Notes: a model not told the origin generated them from the letters alone. A DNA stretch of 64,000 nucleotides from WRAV01 sp050950205 (GCA_050950205.1 JBMNHF010000016.1:104523-168522), one strand, 5' to 3'. Counted from the stretch's first letter, positions 42,217 through 51,387 are shown. Made by a program: numbers and translations.

Positions 42217-42370
42217 TTAACAAACAGCTTGGAGAATGGGCTATAATAAAATTGTACCAAGAATCGAGCCGCAACGTGAATTGGTATTGCTCTACCCTCC
42301 TCAAAACACACCTCAAACTAATCGGCGAAAACCGCTGTGTACTCGGTACACAGCGGTTTTCGCTTTTCTG
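42217..42370 (+). ncRNA. Candidate small RNA with C-rich motif and terminator
   Basis: Promoter-like TTAACA..TATAAT (42242-42247; spacer long, 19 bases) predicts a transcript from about 42254. It ends at a perfect 18-bp inverted repeat (42325-42342 with 46-63) whose inner arm CCGCTGTGTAC/GTACACAGCGG is followed by TTTTCGCTTTT, a good intrinsic terminator. Between lies unpaired ACCCTCCTC (42294-42302), complementary to ribosome binding sites, as in known Gram-positive C-rich sRNAs. No reading frame fits. The hairpin could instead serve the minus-strand trpS transcript. Confidence 0.4.
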
Positions 42371-42592
42371 TAAAAAGCCCGCTGTGCAGCAAACGAATCC
42401 AAAGCAAAGGCAGAGGGTCCCCCCACTGCTGGAAAGCTTGAACCCATAGAATGCTTGCACCGATTCTCAGAAAGATTTTGAAAGCCCCATTGGCGATTGT
42501 TCCAATGCAAGCCAAGGAGGAGCTGGATTTGCATGGGTTGAGTGCTTTTTGATGAATGCTGGGTTGCTCCACCGGTTGCGGAGAAGGCCCGG
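42371..42592. other. Gene-free stretch downstream of trpS
   Basis: Contains an imperfect GCAG-GGG / CCC-CTGC hairpin near 42411-42430. No coding frame is supported. Confidence 0.3.
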
Positions 42593-43598
42593 TTATTTTG
42601 CTACCAAGCCAATTTTCTTATAAACCTTGGCTAAAATGCGGGAGGAGATGGCCAATGCCCGCTCGGCTCCCTGCTGGTAGCACTGGGTGAGGTAGGCCTT
42701 ATCGTTAATCAGGCGGGTATATTCCTCCCGCACCGGTTGCAGTCTGGTGTTGATGGCTTCGGCCACGGCAAGCTTAAAGTCCCCGTATCCCACTCCGGCA
42801 AACTCTTTTTCTGCCTGCGCAACCGAAATTCCGCTACATGCGGAGTAGATGGTGAGCAGGTTGTTGATGCCGTCCTTCCCCTCCCGGTAAGCAACTTCGG
42901 CCTCGGAATCGGTGACGGCGCTTTTGATTTTTTTCACCACTGCATTGGGCTGGTCCAGAATGGAGATAAAAGCCTTGGGGTTGTCGTCGGACTTGGACAT
43001 TTTTTTGGTGGGATCCGCCAGGCTCATAATCCTTCCCCCTTCTTTGGGGATATAGGGATCCGGCACCACAAAGGTGTTGCCGTAGATGCCATTAAAGCGA
43101 ATGGCCACATTCCGGGTCAGCTCCAGATGCTGCTTTTGGTCGGCACCCACCGGAACCAAATCCGCATTGTAGGCCAGAATATCCGCCGCCATCAGGGCGG
43201 GGTAATTAAAGAGCCCGGCGTTGATGTTTTCGGGGTGCCGCTGAGACTTGTCCTTAAACTGGGTCATCCGGCTCAGCTCCCCAAAGGGAATATAACAGTC
43301 CAAAACCCAGGCCAGCTCGGCATGGGTGTGAACATGACTCTGCAAAAAAAACGACGCTTTTTTCCGGGTCAATTCCACAGGCCAGCAAAAGAGCCAGAGA
43401 GCTTAACGTGTTGGCCCGCAGCTCTTTGGGGTCCTGCCGCACCGTAAGGGAGTGAAGGTCCACCACACTGTAGACGCAGTTGTATTCATCCTGCAGTTTA
43501 ACCCAGTTTTGCAGGGCTCCCAAATAATTGCCCAAGGTAAAGATTCCGGTGGGCTGGATTCCGGAAAAGATTACTTTTTTCTTGGTTGTTTCGGCCAT
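42593..43598 (-). pseudogene. trpS: Tryptophan--tRNA ligase, apparent frameshift
   Basis: Two overlapping frames together give a complete TrpS of about 335 residues. The first has MAETTKKKVIFSGIQPTG, with the HIGH-like GNYLGAL; the second continues QSHVHTHAELAWVLDCY and has KMSKS (TKKMSKSDDNP). The break is at a run of eight T on the minus strand (43351-43344). One T fewer restores ...EKSVVFLQSHV... TrpS is essential and no other copy is in view, so a sequence error or transcriptional slippage is likelier than gene loss. ATG 43598 follows AGGAGG. Confidence 0.85.
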
Positions 43599-43721
43599 GG
43601 TTTCCTCCTGTAACCCTGCTCCGGCAGGAAAAATAATGGACTGCGAAGGTTTTACACCGCTTCGCAGAGGATAGGGTTTTTGCATTAAATATAAATTCGT
43701 TGATGAAAGATTCCAACAGAT

Positions 43722-44900
43722 TTACAGCGCGTTGCCAATGATCTCTACTGCCTGGACAATCTGCTGGTCGGTGGGGGCGCCAAAGGTCATGCGGAAGGAG
43801 GGAGAACAGCCGCCCTCCTGAGCCAAAAAGGCACTGCCCGGCACTACAGCCACCTTGTGCTCCCGAATCAGCTTAAGGCAAAACTCGCTGCTGTCCGAAG
43901 CATCGGGCAGGGTGCACCAGACAAAGAGGCCGCCTTGAGGCCTTGTGTACCGCAGCTTGTCCGAGGGGATTTTGTCCAGAGCATCCAGCATCACTTGGCA
44001 TTTGCGCCGATAAATCTTGCCAATGGCTTGAATATGCTCCTGTAGGTTGTACTGGGTCAGAAAGCGGTAGCAGAGCAGCTGGGAGAGCATACCGGTGTGG
44101 ACATCAACGCACTGCTTGGCCACCACAAACTTGTTAAACACATCCTTGGGCAGCGCCATGTAGCCCACACGGATACCGGCGGAAAGAATTTTGGAAAAAG
44201 TGCGGGCATAGATGACCAGACCCTCGGTATCCATGGATTTGATGGAGGGCAGTGCCTCACCGGCAAAGCGCAGATCTCCATATGGGTCGTCCTCAAAAAT
44301 GAGTACGCCATGCTTTTTGGCCAGCTGGTAACAGCCTTTGCGCTTTTCCAAAGACATGGTTTTTCCGGTGGGGTTTTGAAAGTTGGGGATGAGATAGAGA
44401 AACCGCACCTTGGGCTGCTTCTGCAGGGTTTTTTCCAACTGTTCCAGGTCAATGCCGTCCTCCTCCATGGGAACTCCCACCAGGTTGACTCCATAGGAAC
44501 GGATGCAGTTGAGGTTGCCCACAAAAGAGGGATCCTCACAAAGGACCGTATCCCCCTCATCGCAGAGTACCTTGACGGTAAGATCCATACACTGCTGCGC
44601 ACCGGAAACGATGAGCAAATCGTCATGCTCCGAAAAACTGTTGTGCTGCTCTTGCAAGTATTTCTTCAGCTCCTCCCGCAAAGGGGGATGCCCTTCGCTG
44701 ACGGAATAGAGCAGGGCGGAATGAAGATCCTGGTCTCGAATTTCATTCATAATCTGGCCGATGGCCTTAACGGGAAGAGCCTCCACCGAAGGGCTGCCCG
44801 CGGAAAGAGAAATCACCTGAGGATCGGCGGCATATTTAAAAATCTCCCGGACGGCGGAGGGCTTCATATTTCTCATTTTGTTGGAGATATAATATTGCAT
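43722..44900 (-). CDS. PLP-dependent aminotransferase, class I/II (2-aminoadipate type)
   Basis: 392 residues of fold type I, closest in pattern to the LysN/MocR aminotransferase group without an HTH domain. Seen: SLSAGSPS near the start, IPNFQNPTG (Asn contacting PLP), EDDPYGDLRF, and ARTFSKILSAGIRVGYM with the Schiff-base Lys. Substrate cannot be fixed; members transfer amino groups from 2-aminoadipate, aromatic or branched amino acids. ATG 44900 is chosen over GTG two codons upstream. Confidence 0.9.
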   Translation of the reverse strand: MQYYISNKMRNMKPSAVREIFKYAADPQVISLSAGSPSVEALPVKAIGQIMNEIRDQDLHSALLYSVSEGHPPLREELKKYLQEQHNSFSEHDDLLIVSGAQQCMDLTVKVLCDEGDTVLCEDPSFVGNLNCIRSYGVNLVGVPMEEDGIDLEQLEKTLQKQPKVRFLYLIPNFQNPTGKTMSLEKRKGCYQLAKKHGVLIFEDDPYGDLRFAGEALPSIKSMDTEGLVIYARTFSKILSAGIRVGYMALPKDVFNKFVVAKQCVDVHTGMLSQLLCYRFLTQYNLQEHIQAIGKIYRRKCQVMLDALDKIPSDKLRYTRPQGGLFVWCTLPDASDSSEFCLKLIREHKVAVVPGSAFLAQEGGCSPSFRMTFGAPTDQQIVQAVEIIGNAL

Positions 44901-45062
44901 GCACACTGCCTTCTTTCTGTGGCGGGATATTACCCGAAAGCAAACTTATAAGTTTTGGAGCTTTGCACAGGCTTTTCCTAATCATACCATTAAACCAAGG
45001 GTTTGGCAATAAAATGTGAACAAATAGTCGTAAGGTGCCGGGCTTTTTAGGGGTTATAAAAG

Positions 45063-45116
45063 CACCCCCGCACAAAGAACAGACTGGAAAACACATCTGT
45101 TCTTTGCGCAGGGGTG
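45063..45116 (-). terminator. Terminator of NPRTG protein gene
   Basis: Very long stem: 21-base arms 45063-45083 and 45096-45116 with one or two mismatches, followed on the minus strand by CTTTTAT. Confidence 0.85.
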
Positions 45117-45145
45117 ATGATGGCAGAAACTGATATCCGCCGCAG

Positions 45146-45427
45146 TTACCGCTCTTTTGCGGTGAGCAGCGCCGTGCTTCCTGCGGCCAGACCCAACAAA
45201 ATCACCGGCAGCACCGCGGGAACACCGGTTCTGGGGTTGTCGGTATCCACTCTGTTGGCAGCTGCCCCGGATACTTCGTCCAGAATGTCCGAGACCTCTG
45301 CTTTGGGGGAAACTTCCGGTAAGGAATCTTCCGGGCTTTCTTCGGCGGCAAAGGCAGTTACTCCCAGACAAATCAGCAGGGCAAGAGCAACGCCAAAGGC
45401 CACCATTTGTTTGACGATTGTTGCCAT
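45146..45427 (-). CDS. Small secreted protein with NPRTG sorting-type signal
   Basis: 93 residues: signal peptide (1-27, cut near AFAA), an acidic Glu/Asp/Ser/Pro-rich middle and the C-terminus NPRTG-VPAVLPVILLGLAAGS-TALLTAKER. NPxTG, a hydrophobic stretch and a charged end are the parts of a sortase signal, so cell-wall anchoring or membrane retention is likely. The mature exposed part is only about 40 residues. ATG follows GAAAGGAGC. No sortase gene is in the window. Function unknown. Confidence 0.75.
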   Translation of the reverse strand: MATIVKQMVAFGVALALLICLGVTAFAAEESPEDSLPEVSPKAEVSDILDEVSGAAANRVDTDNPRTGVPAVLPVILLGLAAGSTALLTAKER

Positions 45428-45542
45428 AAAAAATGCTCCTTTCAGTGTTCTGCCTATAGTTTGCCATATTAGGGAGAATTCTATACCGAAAAATCGCCGC
45501 CGATAAACGGAAAATTCCTGTGGGGATTCGGCAAGAATCGCC

Positions 45543-45572
45543 TTGTTAGGCTCTGTATGGGTGTGCTATACT
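45543..45572 (+). promoter_or_regulatory. sigma-A promoter for galM
   Basis: TTGTTA (45543-45548), 18-base spacer, TATACT (45567-45572). Confidence 0.6.
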
Positions 45573-45605
45573 GATACATAGAATATATGGGTAAGGGGAT
45601 ATGTT

Positions 45606-46661
45606 ATGAAAATTTCGGCCGAGGTTTACGGCACCCTGCCGGATGGAAGAGAGGTTTACTCCTACACTTTGGAAAACAACACCATGAAGGTGGAAATTCT
45701 AAACTATGGCGGTGTGGTAAAAAATTTATACCTGCCCGACCGCAATGGCAGAATTGCCGACGTTGTGCTGGGACACGCCGGATTTGAACAGTATCTGGAA
45801 AACAAGGGGCATCTGGGCTGTGTGGTGGGCCGCAACGCCAACCGGATTGCCGGAGCGGTCTGCTCTATCTTTGATGAAAAGGTTGAGCTGGAGGCCAACA
45901 ACGGGCCCAACAATCTGCACAGCGGCTCCAACAATCTGGCCCGTCGGCTGTTTGCTGCAGAAATTCACACCTTTAACAATCTTCCGGCTTTGCTGCTTTC
46001 CCACACCATAGAGGACGGCAGCGACGGTTTTCCCGGCAATTTAATTGTCACCATCGCCTATGCCCTGACCGAGGACAACGCCTTGATGATCGATTATCGG
46101 GCGGTGTGCGACAAAAACACCGTCATCAACCTTACCAACCACAGCTATTTTAATCTGGCCGGTCACGACGGCGGCAATATCTACGGCCATCTGTTGGAAA
46201 TGGACGCCCCCTTTTACACCCCTGCCACCCCCGAGGGGATCCCCACCGGAGAGATTATCGCCGTAAAGGACACTCCCTTTGACTTTTGCTCTGCGCCCAA
46301 GGCCATGGGCAAGGATCTTCACAGCGCTCTGACTCAGATGCAGCAGTTTGGCGGCTACGACCACAACTTTGTTCTGCGGGGGTTGGGCTACCGCAAGGTG
46401 GCCACCGTCACCGAGCCGGAAAGCGGCCGGGTGATGACAGTGCTCACCGATTTGCCGGGAATTCAGTTTTACACCGCCAACCACATGAACGGGGAAATTT
46501 CTTACAAGGACGGGGTAAAGTACCCCAAACACGGCGGCTTCTGCCTGGAAACCCAATTCTTCCCCAATGCCCCCAACACGCCTTGGTTTCCCTCCTCGGT
46601 TTTTGCCGCCGGAGAGGAATACACCTCCACCACCACCTACCAATTTTCGGTGATGGACTAG
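45606..46661 (+). CDS. galM: Aldose 1-epimerase (galactose mutarotase)
   Basis: 351 residues, standard GalM length. It interconverts alpha and beta anomers of galactose and other aldoses. Motifs: GRNANRIAGA, NNGPNNLHSG, LTNHSYFNLAG (catalytic His), GGYDHNFVL, and GGFCLETQFFPNAPN (catalytic Glu). ATG 45606 follows AAGGGGA. Monocistronic; no gal operon next to it. Confidence 0.95.
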   Translation: MKISAEVYGTLPDGREVYSYTLENNTMKVEILNYGGVVKNLYLPDRNGRIADVVLGHAGFEQYLENKGHLGCVVGRNANRIAGAVCSIFDEKVELEANNGPNNLHSGSNNLARRLFAAEIHTFNNLPALLLSHTIEDGSDGFPGNLIVTIAYALTEDNALMIDYRAVCDKNTVINLTNHSYFNLAGHDGGNIYGHLLEMDAPFYTPATPEGIPTGEIIAVKDTPFDFCSAPKAMGKDLHSALTQMQQFGGYDHNFVLRGLGYRKVATVTEPESGRVMTVLTDLPGIQFYTANHMNGEISYKDGVKYPKHGGFCLETQFFPNAPNTPWFPSSVFAAGEEYTSTTTYQFSVMD

Positions 46662-46957
46662 TACTAAATACAAGCTATTATGCATATATTACAGTACGGG
46701 AGAAAGCAGACCTCGGTGAGGTCCCGCCCTCCCTTAACGGGGACCGCAACTGGGCAGATGAGGCGGTCCTCATCTTATTTATAAAATGGCAGTGAAGGCA
46801 TTTCTATTGATGGGCGCAAGGCCCCGTAAAACCCAGTAAGAGGGGGTGCCATGGTGCCTTCCTTTTTTTCTTATACAAACAGTGCGGCACCCTTTTGGCG
46901 CAGGGTAAAATCCCCCCACCCAAACAGGTGCCGTTTTTTGTTCTAATTGATTTAGGG
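46662..46957. other. Intergenic region with hairpins between galM and pyrE
   Basis: Holds GACCTC/GAGGTC (46709-46723), GGACCGC (46741-46747) with GCGGTCC (46763-46769), and an alternative ATGAGG/CCTCAT hairpin (46758-46773) followed by CTTATTT, which probably ends galM. On the minus strand a CGGCACC/GGTGCCG pair (near 46891-46933) lies past pyrE. No frame is supported. Confidence 0.45.
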
Positions 46958-47534
46958 TTAAATCTTTTTTCGGCTGCCCGGCTTTACCAGCGGCAGGTTT
47001 TGCCGACAAAGGGGGCAGTCGGCGGGTTCAAAGGTCTGAACCTGTAGGGTGGTGGCGCTGTAAAGGGGCAAAGGCAGTTCCACTCCGGGAGCTCTCCGAT
47101 CCACCAGACAGCAAAGACCAATCACCTCAGCGCCCAGAGATTCCACCAACCGTACCACCTCCATGGTGGATTTTCCGGTGGTTACCACATCCTCGCTGAT
47201 CAGCACCTGCTCGCCGGGATTCAGCTCAAAGCCCCGGCGCAACGCCATTTGTTCCTCCACCCGCTCGGTGAAGATGCCCCGCACCCCCAGCTGACGGGCC
47301 AGCTCGTAGGCCACCACAATGCCCCCCCATGGCGGGGCCCACCACAACGGTGGCCCCAAGCCCTTGAACTTGCCGGGCAATGAGTTCTACCACCTGAGCT
47401 GCCTTATCCGGGTACTGCAAAAGCTTGGCGCACTGGCAATAACGGTCGCTGTGCTTGCCGCTGGTCAGCAAAAAATGCCCTTCCAGCAGGCTGCCACACT
47501 CCCGCAGGGTTTGGATGACTGCTTTGTTTTCCAT
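46958..47534 (-). pseudogene. pyrE: Orotate phosphoribosyltransferase, apparent frameshift
   Basis: Two frames join into one PyrE of about 190 residues: the first has HFLLTSGKHSDRYCQC and VVVGPAMGG, the second IVVAYELARQLG..FTER and the PRPP loop ISEDVVTTGKST. The switch is at seven G on the minus strand (47328-47322); six G would give GPAMGGIVVAYE. A short Cys-containing tail (ADCPLCRQNLPL) ends the protein. It is the last gene of the pyr operon. A sequence error is the simplest explanation. Confidence 0.85.
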
Positions 47535-47633
47535 ACCGATCTTCTCTCCCATTGTGTATGTTGTTAGGTGACGGCTGCCCCAGATGTTCTGTTCCCTCCG
47601 GGAGCAGCCGGTTGAGGTTAAGATGTAAAAAGC

Positions 47634-48532
47634 CTAGCCCAATCGAATTTCCGAAATCTGTTCAAAACCGTGGCGCTTCATATAGGCTTGGATCCCGTCG
47701 AGGATCTCCAAAGGTGCCTGCGGGTTTTGGAAGATGGCGGTGCCCACCTGAAGGGCAGAGGCCCCCGCCAGCAAAAACTCCACCGCATCCTGCCAGGTGG
47801 CAATACCGCCCAAGCCCACCACCGGACAGTCCACCGCCCGCACCACATCGTACACCATCCGCAACGCCACCGGGCGCACCGCAGGCCCCGAAAGTCCGGC
47901 GGCAATGTTCCGAAAGATGGGCCTTCGCTGCTCGATGTCAATGGCCATACCCAGCAGGGTATTGATGAGGGAAATGCCGTCGGCTCCTGCCTGGCGGCAG
48001 GCTTTTGCCATCTCCACAATGTTTTCGGCGTTGGGGGAAAGCTTGACCAATAGGGGGCCGGAAAACACCTTGCGCACCGCCGACACCACCTGGGTGGCAA
48101 TGGCGGGCTTCAGCCCAAAGTTGGCGCCCCCTTCCTTGACGTTGGGACAGGAGATGTTCAGCTCTAATATGTCGATATCGGCGCTGCTTAGAAGCCGGGC
48201 TCCCTCCACATACTCCTCAATGGTGCCGCCCCCCCTAAATTGGCAATGACAGCGGGACCCAGTTTTCGCATGGCGGGCAGTTCGTGGCGGATAAAGTGCT
48301 CCACACCGGGATTTTGCAGCCCCACCGAGTTGAGCATGCCGGCGGGGGTTTCCCACATGCGGGGGCCGTAGTTGCCCTCCCGGGGATGGAGGGTCAGCCC
48401 CTTGGAGCAAATTCCTCCCAGCCGGGAAACATCGATGTACTGCGCATATTCTTCCCCAAAGCCAAAGGTGCCGGAGGCCATAATCACAGGGTTTTTTAAG
48501 GTTACCCCCAACAGAGTTGTCTCAAGCGTCAA
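47634..48532 (-). pseudogene. pyrD: Dihydroorotate dehydrogenase B (catalytic), apparent frameshift
   Basis: Class 1B PyrD in two frames: the first covers TLETTLLGVTLKNPVIMASGTFG to VIANLGG, the second GTIEEYVEGARLL, NISCPNVKEGG (catalytic Cys) and GLGGIATWQDA. The break lies in seven G on the minus strand (48235-48229); six G restore NLGGGTIEEY. Start is TTG 48532, with GGGGAGG 8 bases upstream inside the pyrK end (11-base overlap). It oxidises dihydroorotate to orotate and passes electrons through PyrK to NAD. Confidence 0.85.
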
Positions 48533-49265
48533 AGTCGATTTCCTCCCCTCGGAAGACAGGGCCGTCTTTGCAGGTGCGTTTGTTTTTGCCTTGGTTGTCG
48601 GTGCAGGTGCAGACCAGACAAGCTCCCACACCGCAGGCCATTCGGTTTTCCAGGCTGACCCACACAGGGGTGCCGGCCGCTTTGCAAAGGGCTACCACCG
48701 CCTTCATCATGGGGGTGGGGCCGCAGCACAGGACAGCATCGTAATGGCTGGGGTCAAAGAGCTGGGTGACCAGCCCTTTCTGCCCCGTTACACCGCTTTC
48801 GGTGGCGATGCGAAGGGCGGCGCAGTAGGGTTCAAAGGGCTTGTGATAAAAAGGATGATGGGGAAAGCCCAGACAGCAGTGGGGGGGATTGCCCTTTTGA
48901 TGCAGGGCTTTGGCAGCGGAAAGCAAAGGGGCGATACCGATGCCTCCCCCCACCAGAAGCACTCTGCCGGAAAGCTCCTCCAACGGCCAGCCGTTGCCCA
49001 AAGGTCCGGTGAGGCGCAGCTTATCCCCCGGTTTCATGGCGGCCAGCTCGGCGGTGCCCTTTCCCACTACTTTATATAAAAAGGTTAGGGTGTCGTCCTG
49101 CCGCTGGCAGAGACTGATGGCCCGAGGCAGCAAAAGGGCGCTGCCTTCCCGCCGGAGCATATAAAACTGTCCCGGCCTTGGGGGGAGGGAGCAGGGCAGT
49201 TCCATGGCAAAGACCTCTTCCCCCACCCCGTGATTTGCAAGAACACTGACAATTTCAGATGGCAC
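48522..49265 (-). CDS. pyrK: Dihydroorotate dehydrogenase electron-transfer subunit
   Basis: 247 residues: FAD-binding barrel (PRAISLCQ), NAD-binding Rossmann part (VLLVGGGIGIAPLL) and a C-terminal [2Fe-2S] site with four Cys in CGVGACLVCTC...C. It moves electrons from PyrD to NAD. GTG start at 49265 overlaps the pyrF end by 11 bases. The gene overlaps pyrD, as expected for the PyrK-PyrD heterotetramer. Confidence 0.95.
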   Translation of the reverse strand: MPSEIVSVLANHGVGEEVFAMELPCSLPPRPGQFYMLRREGSALLLPRAISLCQRQDDTLTFLYKVVGKGTAELAAMKPGDKLRLTGPLGNGWPLEELSGRVLLVGGGIGIAPLLSAAKALHQKGNPPHCCLGFPHHPFYHKPFEPYCAALRIATESGVTGQKGLVTQLFDPSHYDAVLCCGPTPMMKAVVALCKAAGTPVWVSLENRMACGVGACLVCTCTDNQGKNKRTCKDGPVFRGEEIDFDA

Positions 49266-50121
49266 TTTGAATCGCTTCCCTCATTCGTATGGTTTCGGCC
49301 CGAGCCGCTTCGTCAAAAGGCAGGCCGGCAAATTCCGGTTTTTGATAGGCCAGCAAAATACCTCGGGAGGAATTGACCACCCCGCCGTTTCCGTCTTTAA
49401 AGTAGTCCTTCATATCTTCTGCCTTGCCACCCTGAGCGCCATAACCGGGGATGAGGAAGAAGGTGCGGGGCAGCCGCTCCCGGATTCGCACCGTCTGCTC
49501 CCGGTTGGTGCAGCCCACCACCGCTCCAATGGCGCTGTAGCCGCATTTGCCCAAAAACGGCTCACCTTCCCGTTCCAGCATGCGGCCCAGCTTTTCGGAG
49601 ACGCTTTCCCCATCAGCGGCTAGAATTCCCTGAATATCCCCCGCCCCCGGATTGGAGGTGGCTACCAGCGCAAAGAGGCCTTTGTCCCCGGTTTTCAGGT
49701 AGGGGTAAAAGGGCTTTAAGGTGTCCATTCCCATAAAGGGGTTGACGGTGATAAAGTCGGCCTCCAGCATCCCTTCAAAGTGAGCCTTGGCGTACATCTC
49801 GGCGGTTTTGGCAATATCCCCCCGCTTGACGTCGGCAATCACCAATGCACCTTTGTCCCGCAGATACTTTAGAGTTTGGGCGTAGGCCAGAAGTCCGTCG
49901 ATGCCCAAGGCTTCGTAGTAAGCTACCTGCACCTTGTAAACCGCCGCTACATCTAGGGTGGCGTCGATAATTCGCTTGTTGAAGTGATAGATTTTCTCCC
50001 GGGGACTGATGTAGCTATCGGAAAAATCGGGGGGCAGATAGGAAAGGTCGGTGTCCAGCCCCAAACACACATGGCCTTTGTTCTCTACGGCTGCGTACAA
50101 TCGGTCGATAATCTTAGGCAA
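49255..50121 (-). CDS. pyrF: Orotidine 5'-phosphate decarboxylase
   Basis: 288 residues, the longer group of OMP decarboxylases common in Clostridia. Seen: CLGLDTDLSYLP, KVQVAYYEALG, ADVKRGDI with the catalytic Lys-Asp pair, NPFMGMDTL and IPGYGAQGG. It makes UMP. Start is TTG at 50121 with AGGAGGAG upstream. Second gene of the pyr operon, 180 bases after pyrB. Confidence 0.95.
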   Translation of the reverse strand: MPKIIDRLYAAVENKGHVCLGLDTDLSYLPPDFSDSYISPREKIYHFNKRIIDATLDVAAVYKVQVAYYEALGIDGLLAYAQTLKYLRDKGALVIADVKRGDIAKTAEMYAKAHFEGMLEADFITVNPFMGMDTLKPFYPYLKTGDKGLFALVATSNPGAGDIQGILAADGESVSEKLGRMLEREGEPFLGKCGYSAIGAVVGCTNREQTVRIRERLPRTFFLIPGYGAQGGKAEDMKDYFKDGNGGVVNSSRGILLAYQKPEFAGLPFDEAARAETIRMREAIQSAI

Positions 50122-50300
50122 CGATATTCTCCTCCTGTTATCTATTTACTGCACATCGCTGTCTTTTGGCAATTAAGCTCTGTTGGCGATTTCCTCTTTG
50201 CCCCTATACTCTGACAAAGCCGGGCGAGGCTTTGTACTCGTCCGGCGCTGCACTGCACTGTTGGCGTTTTTTGGCCGCCCCTTGTAGCTCGGAGGGATGG

Positions 50301-51287
50301 CTATGCGCTGTGGTTGGCGGTAGAAGTGTCGCAGGTGTGGACTTTGAGCAATCCGTCCCCCAGCAGGTCGTTGAGCTTTAGTTGCTTGATGATCAGGGCC
50401 ATGCGGGCCAACACACCACACTGGGTTTGTAAAAAGTACCAAGCTCTGGGATCTGCATCCACTTCAGAGTTGATTTCGTCCACCCGGGGCAGCGGATGCA
50501 GGACAATCATATCCTCCTTGGCGAACTTCATCTTCTCCGCATCCAGTATGTAGATGCCCTTTAAGCGGCGGTATTCGGTGGGGTTCTGGAACCGCTCTCT
50601 TTGAATGCGGGTCATGTACAGAATATCCACCTGCCCGATGGAGGATTCCAACTGATCGGTGAGGGTGTAGCCCACCTTGCGCTCATCCAGCAATTCCAAC
50701 ACTTCCTGTGGCATTTGAAGAGCCTCGGGAGCAATCAGGATAAAGTGGTTGCCGGGGTATTGGCTCAGCGCCTTGATGAGGGAGTGAACGGTGCGGCCGT
50801 GTTTGAGATCCCCGCACAGGCCGATGGTCAGATGATCCAACCGGCCAAACCGCCGGTAGATGGTTACCAGGTCGGTTAGGGTCTGGGTGGGGTGCTCGTT
50901 GGAGCCGTCCCCCGCATTGATGACCGGCACATGGGATACCCTTGCCATCCGATGGGGAACCAGAGCAGTGGGGTGGCGCACCACCATAATGTCGCAGTAG
51001 CCGGATACGGTTCTGGCGGTATCCTCCGGAGTTTCTCCTTTGGCTGTGGAGGAAACCCCGGCTTCTGAAAAACCGAGCACCTGACCCCCCATGCGAAGCA
51101 TGGCGCTTTCAAACGAAAGACGGGTCCGTGTGCTCGGTTCAAAAAATAAAGTAGCCAATAGCTTGCCCTTTGCCACCTCGCCGTAACGGCCGGGGTTTTC
51201 GGCAATACTACCTGCTACTGAGAGAATATAATCAAAGTCCGCCTTATCAAAATCGCTGATGTTCAGGATGTCCCGCTGATATGGCAT
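50301..51287 (-). CDS. pyrB: Aspartate carbamoyltransferase, catalytic chain
   Basis: 328 residues. FFEPSTRTRLSFE (carbamoyl phosphate site), HPTQTLTDL and HPLPRVDEI (aspartate site) are typical. It is the first committed step of pyrimidine synthesis. No pyrI regulatory gene or pyrC follows; the next gene is pyrF. The C-terminus carries a short extra tail (HTCDTSTANHSA). ATG follows GAAGGGAGC. The promoter gives a leader of only about 40 nt, too short for a PyrR attenuator. Confidence 0.95.
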   Translation of the reverse strand: MPYQRDILNISDFDKADFDYILSVAGSIAENPGRYGEVAKGKLLATLFFEPSTRTRLSFESAMLRMGGQVLGFSEAGVSSTAKGETPEDTARTVSGYCDIMVVRHPTALVPHRMARVSHVPVINAGDGSNEHPTQTLTDLVTIYRRFGRLDHLTIGLCGDLKHGRTVHSLIKALSQYPGNHFILIAPEALQMPQEVLELLDERKVGYTLTDQLESSIGQVDILYMTRIQRERFQNPTEYRRLKGIYILDAEKMKFAKEDMIVLHPLPRVDEINSEVDADPRAWYFLQTQCGVLARMALIIKQLKLNDLLGDGLLKVHTCDTSTANHSA

Positions 51288-51334
51288 GCTTTTGCTCCCT
51301 TCTTTTTCCCATGACTTCTATTCAAATTGTCAAA

Positions 51335-51363
51335 AGTATACTATATCAGCTGCCGATTGTCAA
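51335..51363 (-). promoter_or_regulatory. sigma-A promoter for pyr operon
   Basis: Minus strand TTGACA (51363-51358), 17-base spacer, TATACT (51340-51335). Confidence 0.85.
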
Positions 51364-51387
51364 CTGTTGAAATGGCCGAAAATAAAG

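Noticed and set aside
42117..42250. LexA box before lexA
   Set aside because: No CGAAC-N4-GTTCG match found; the AACGTTAATGTT stretch is too weak to call.
46286..46795. Plus-strand frame overlapping the galM end
   Set aside because: Out of frame with conserved galM and extends through the terminator.
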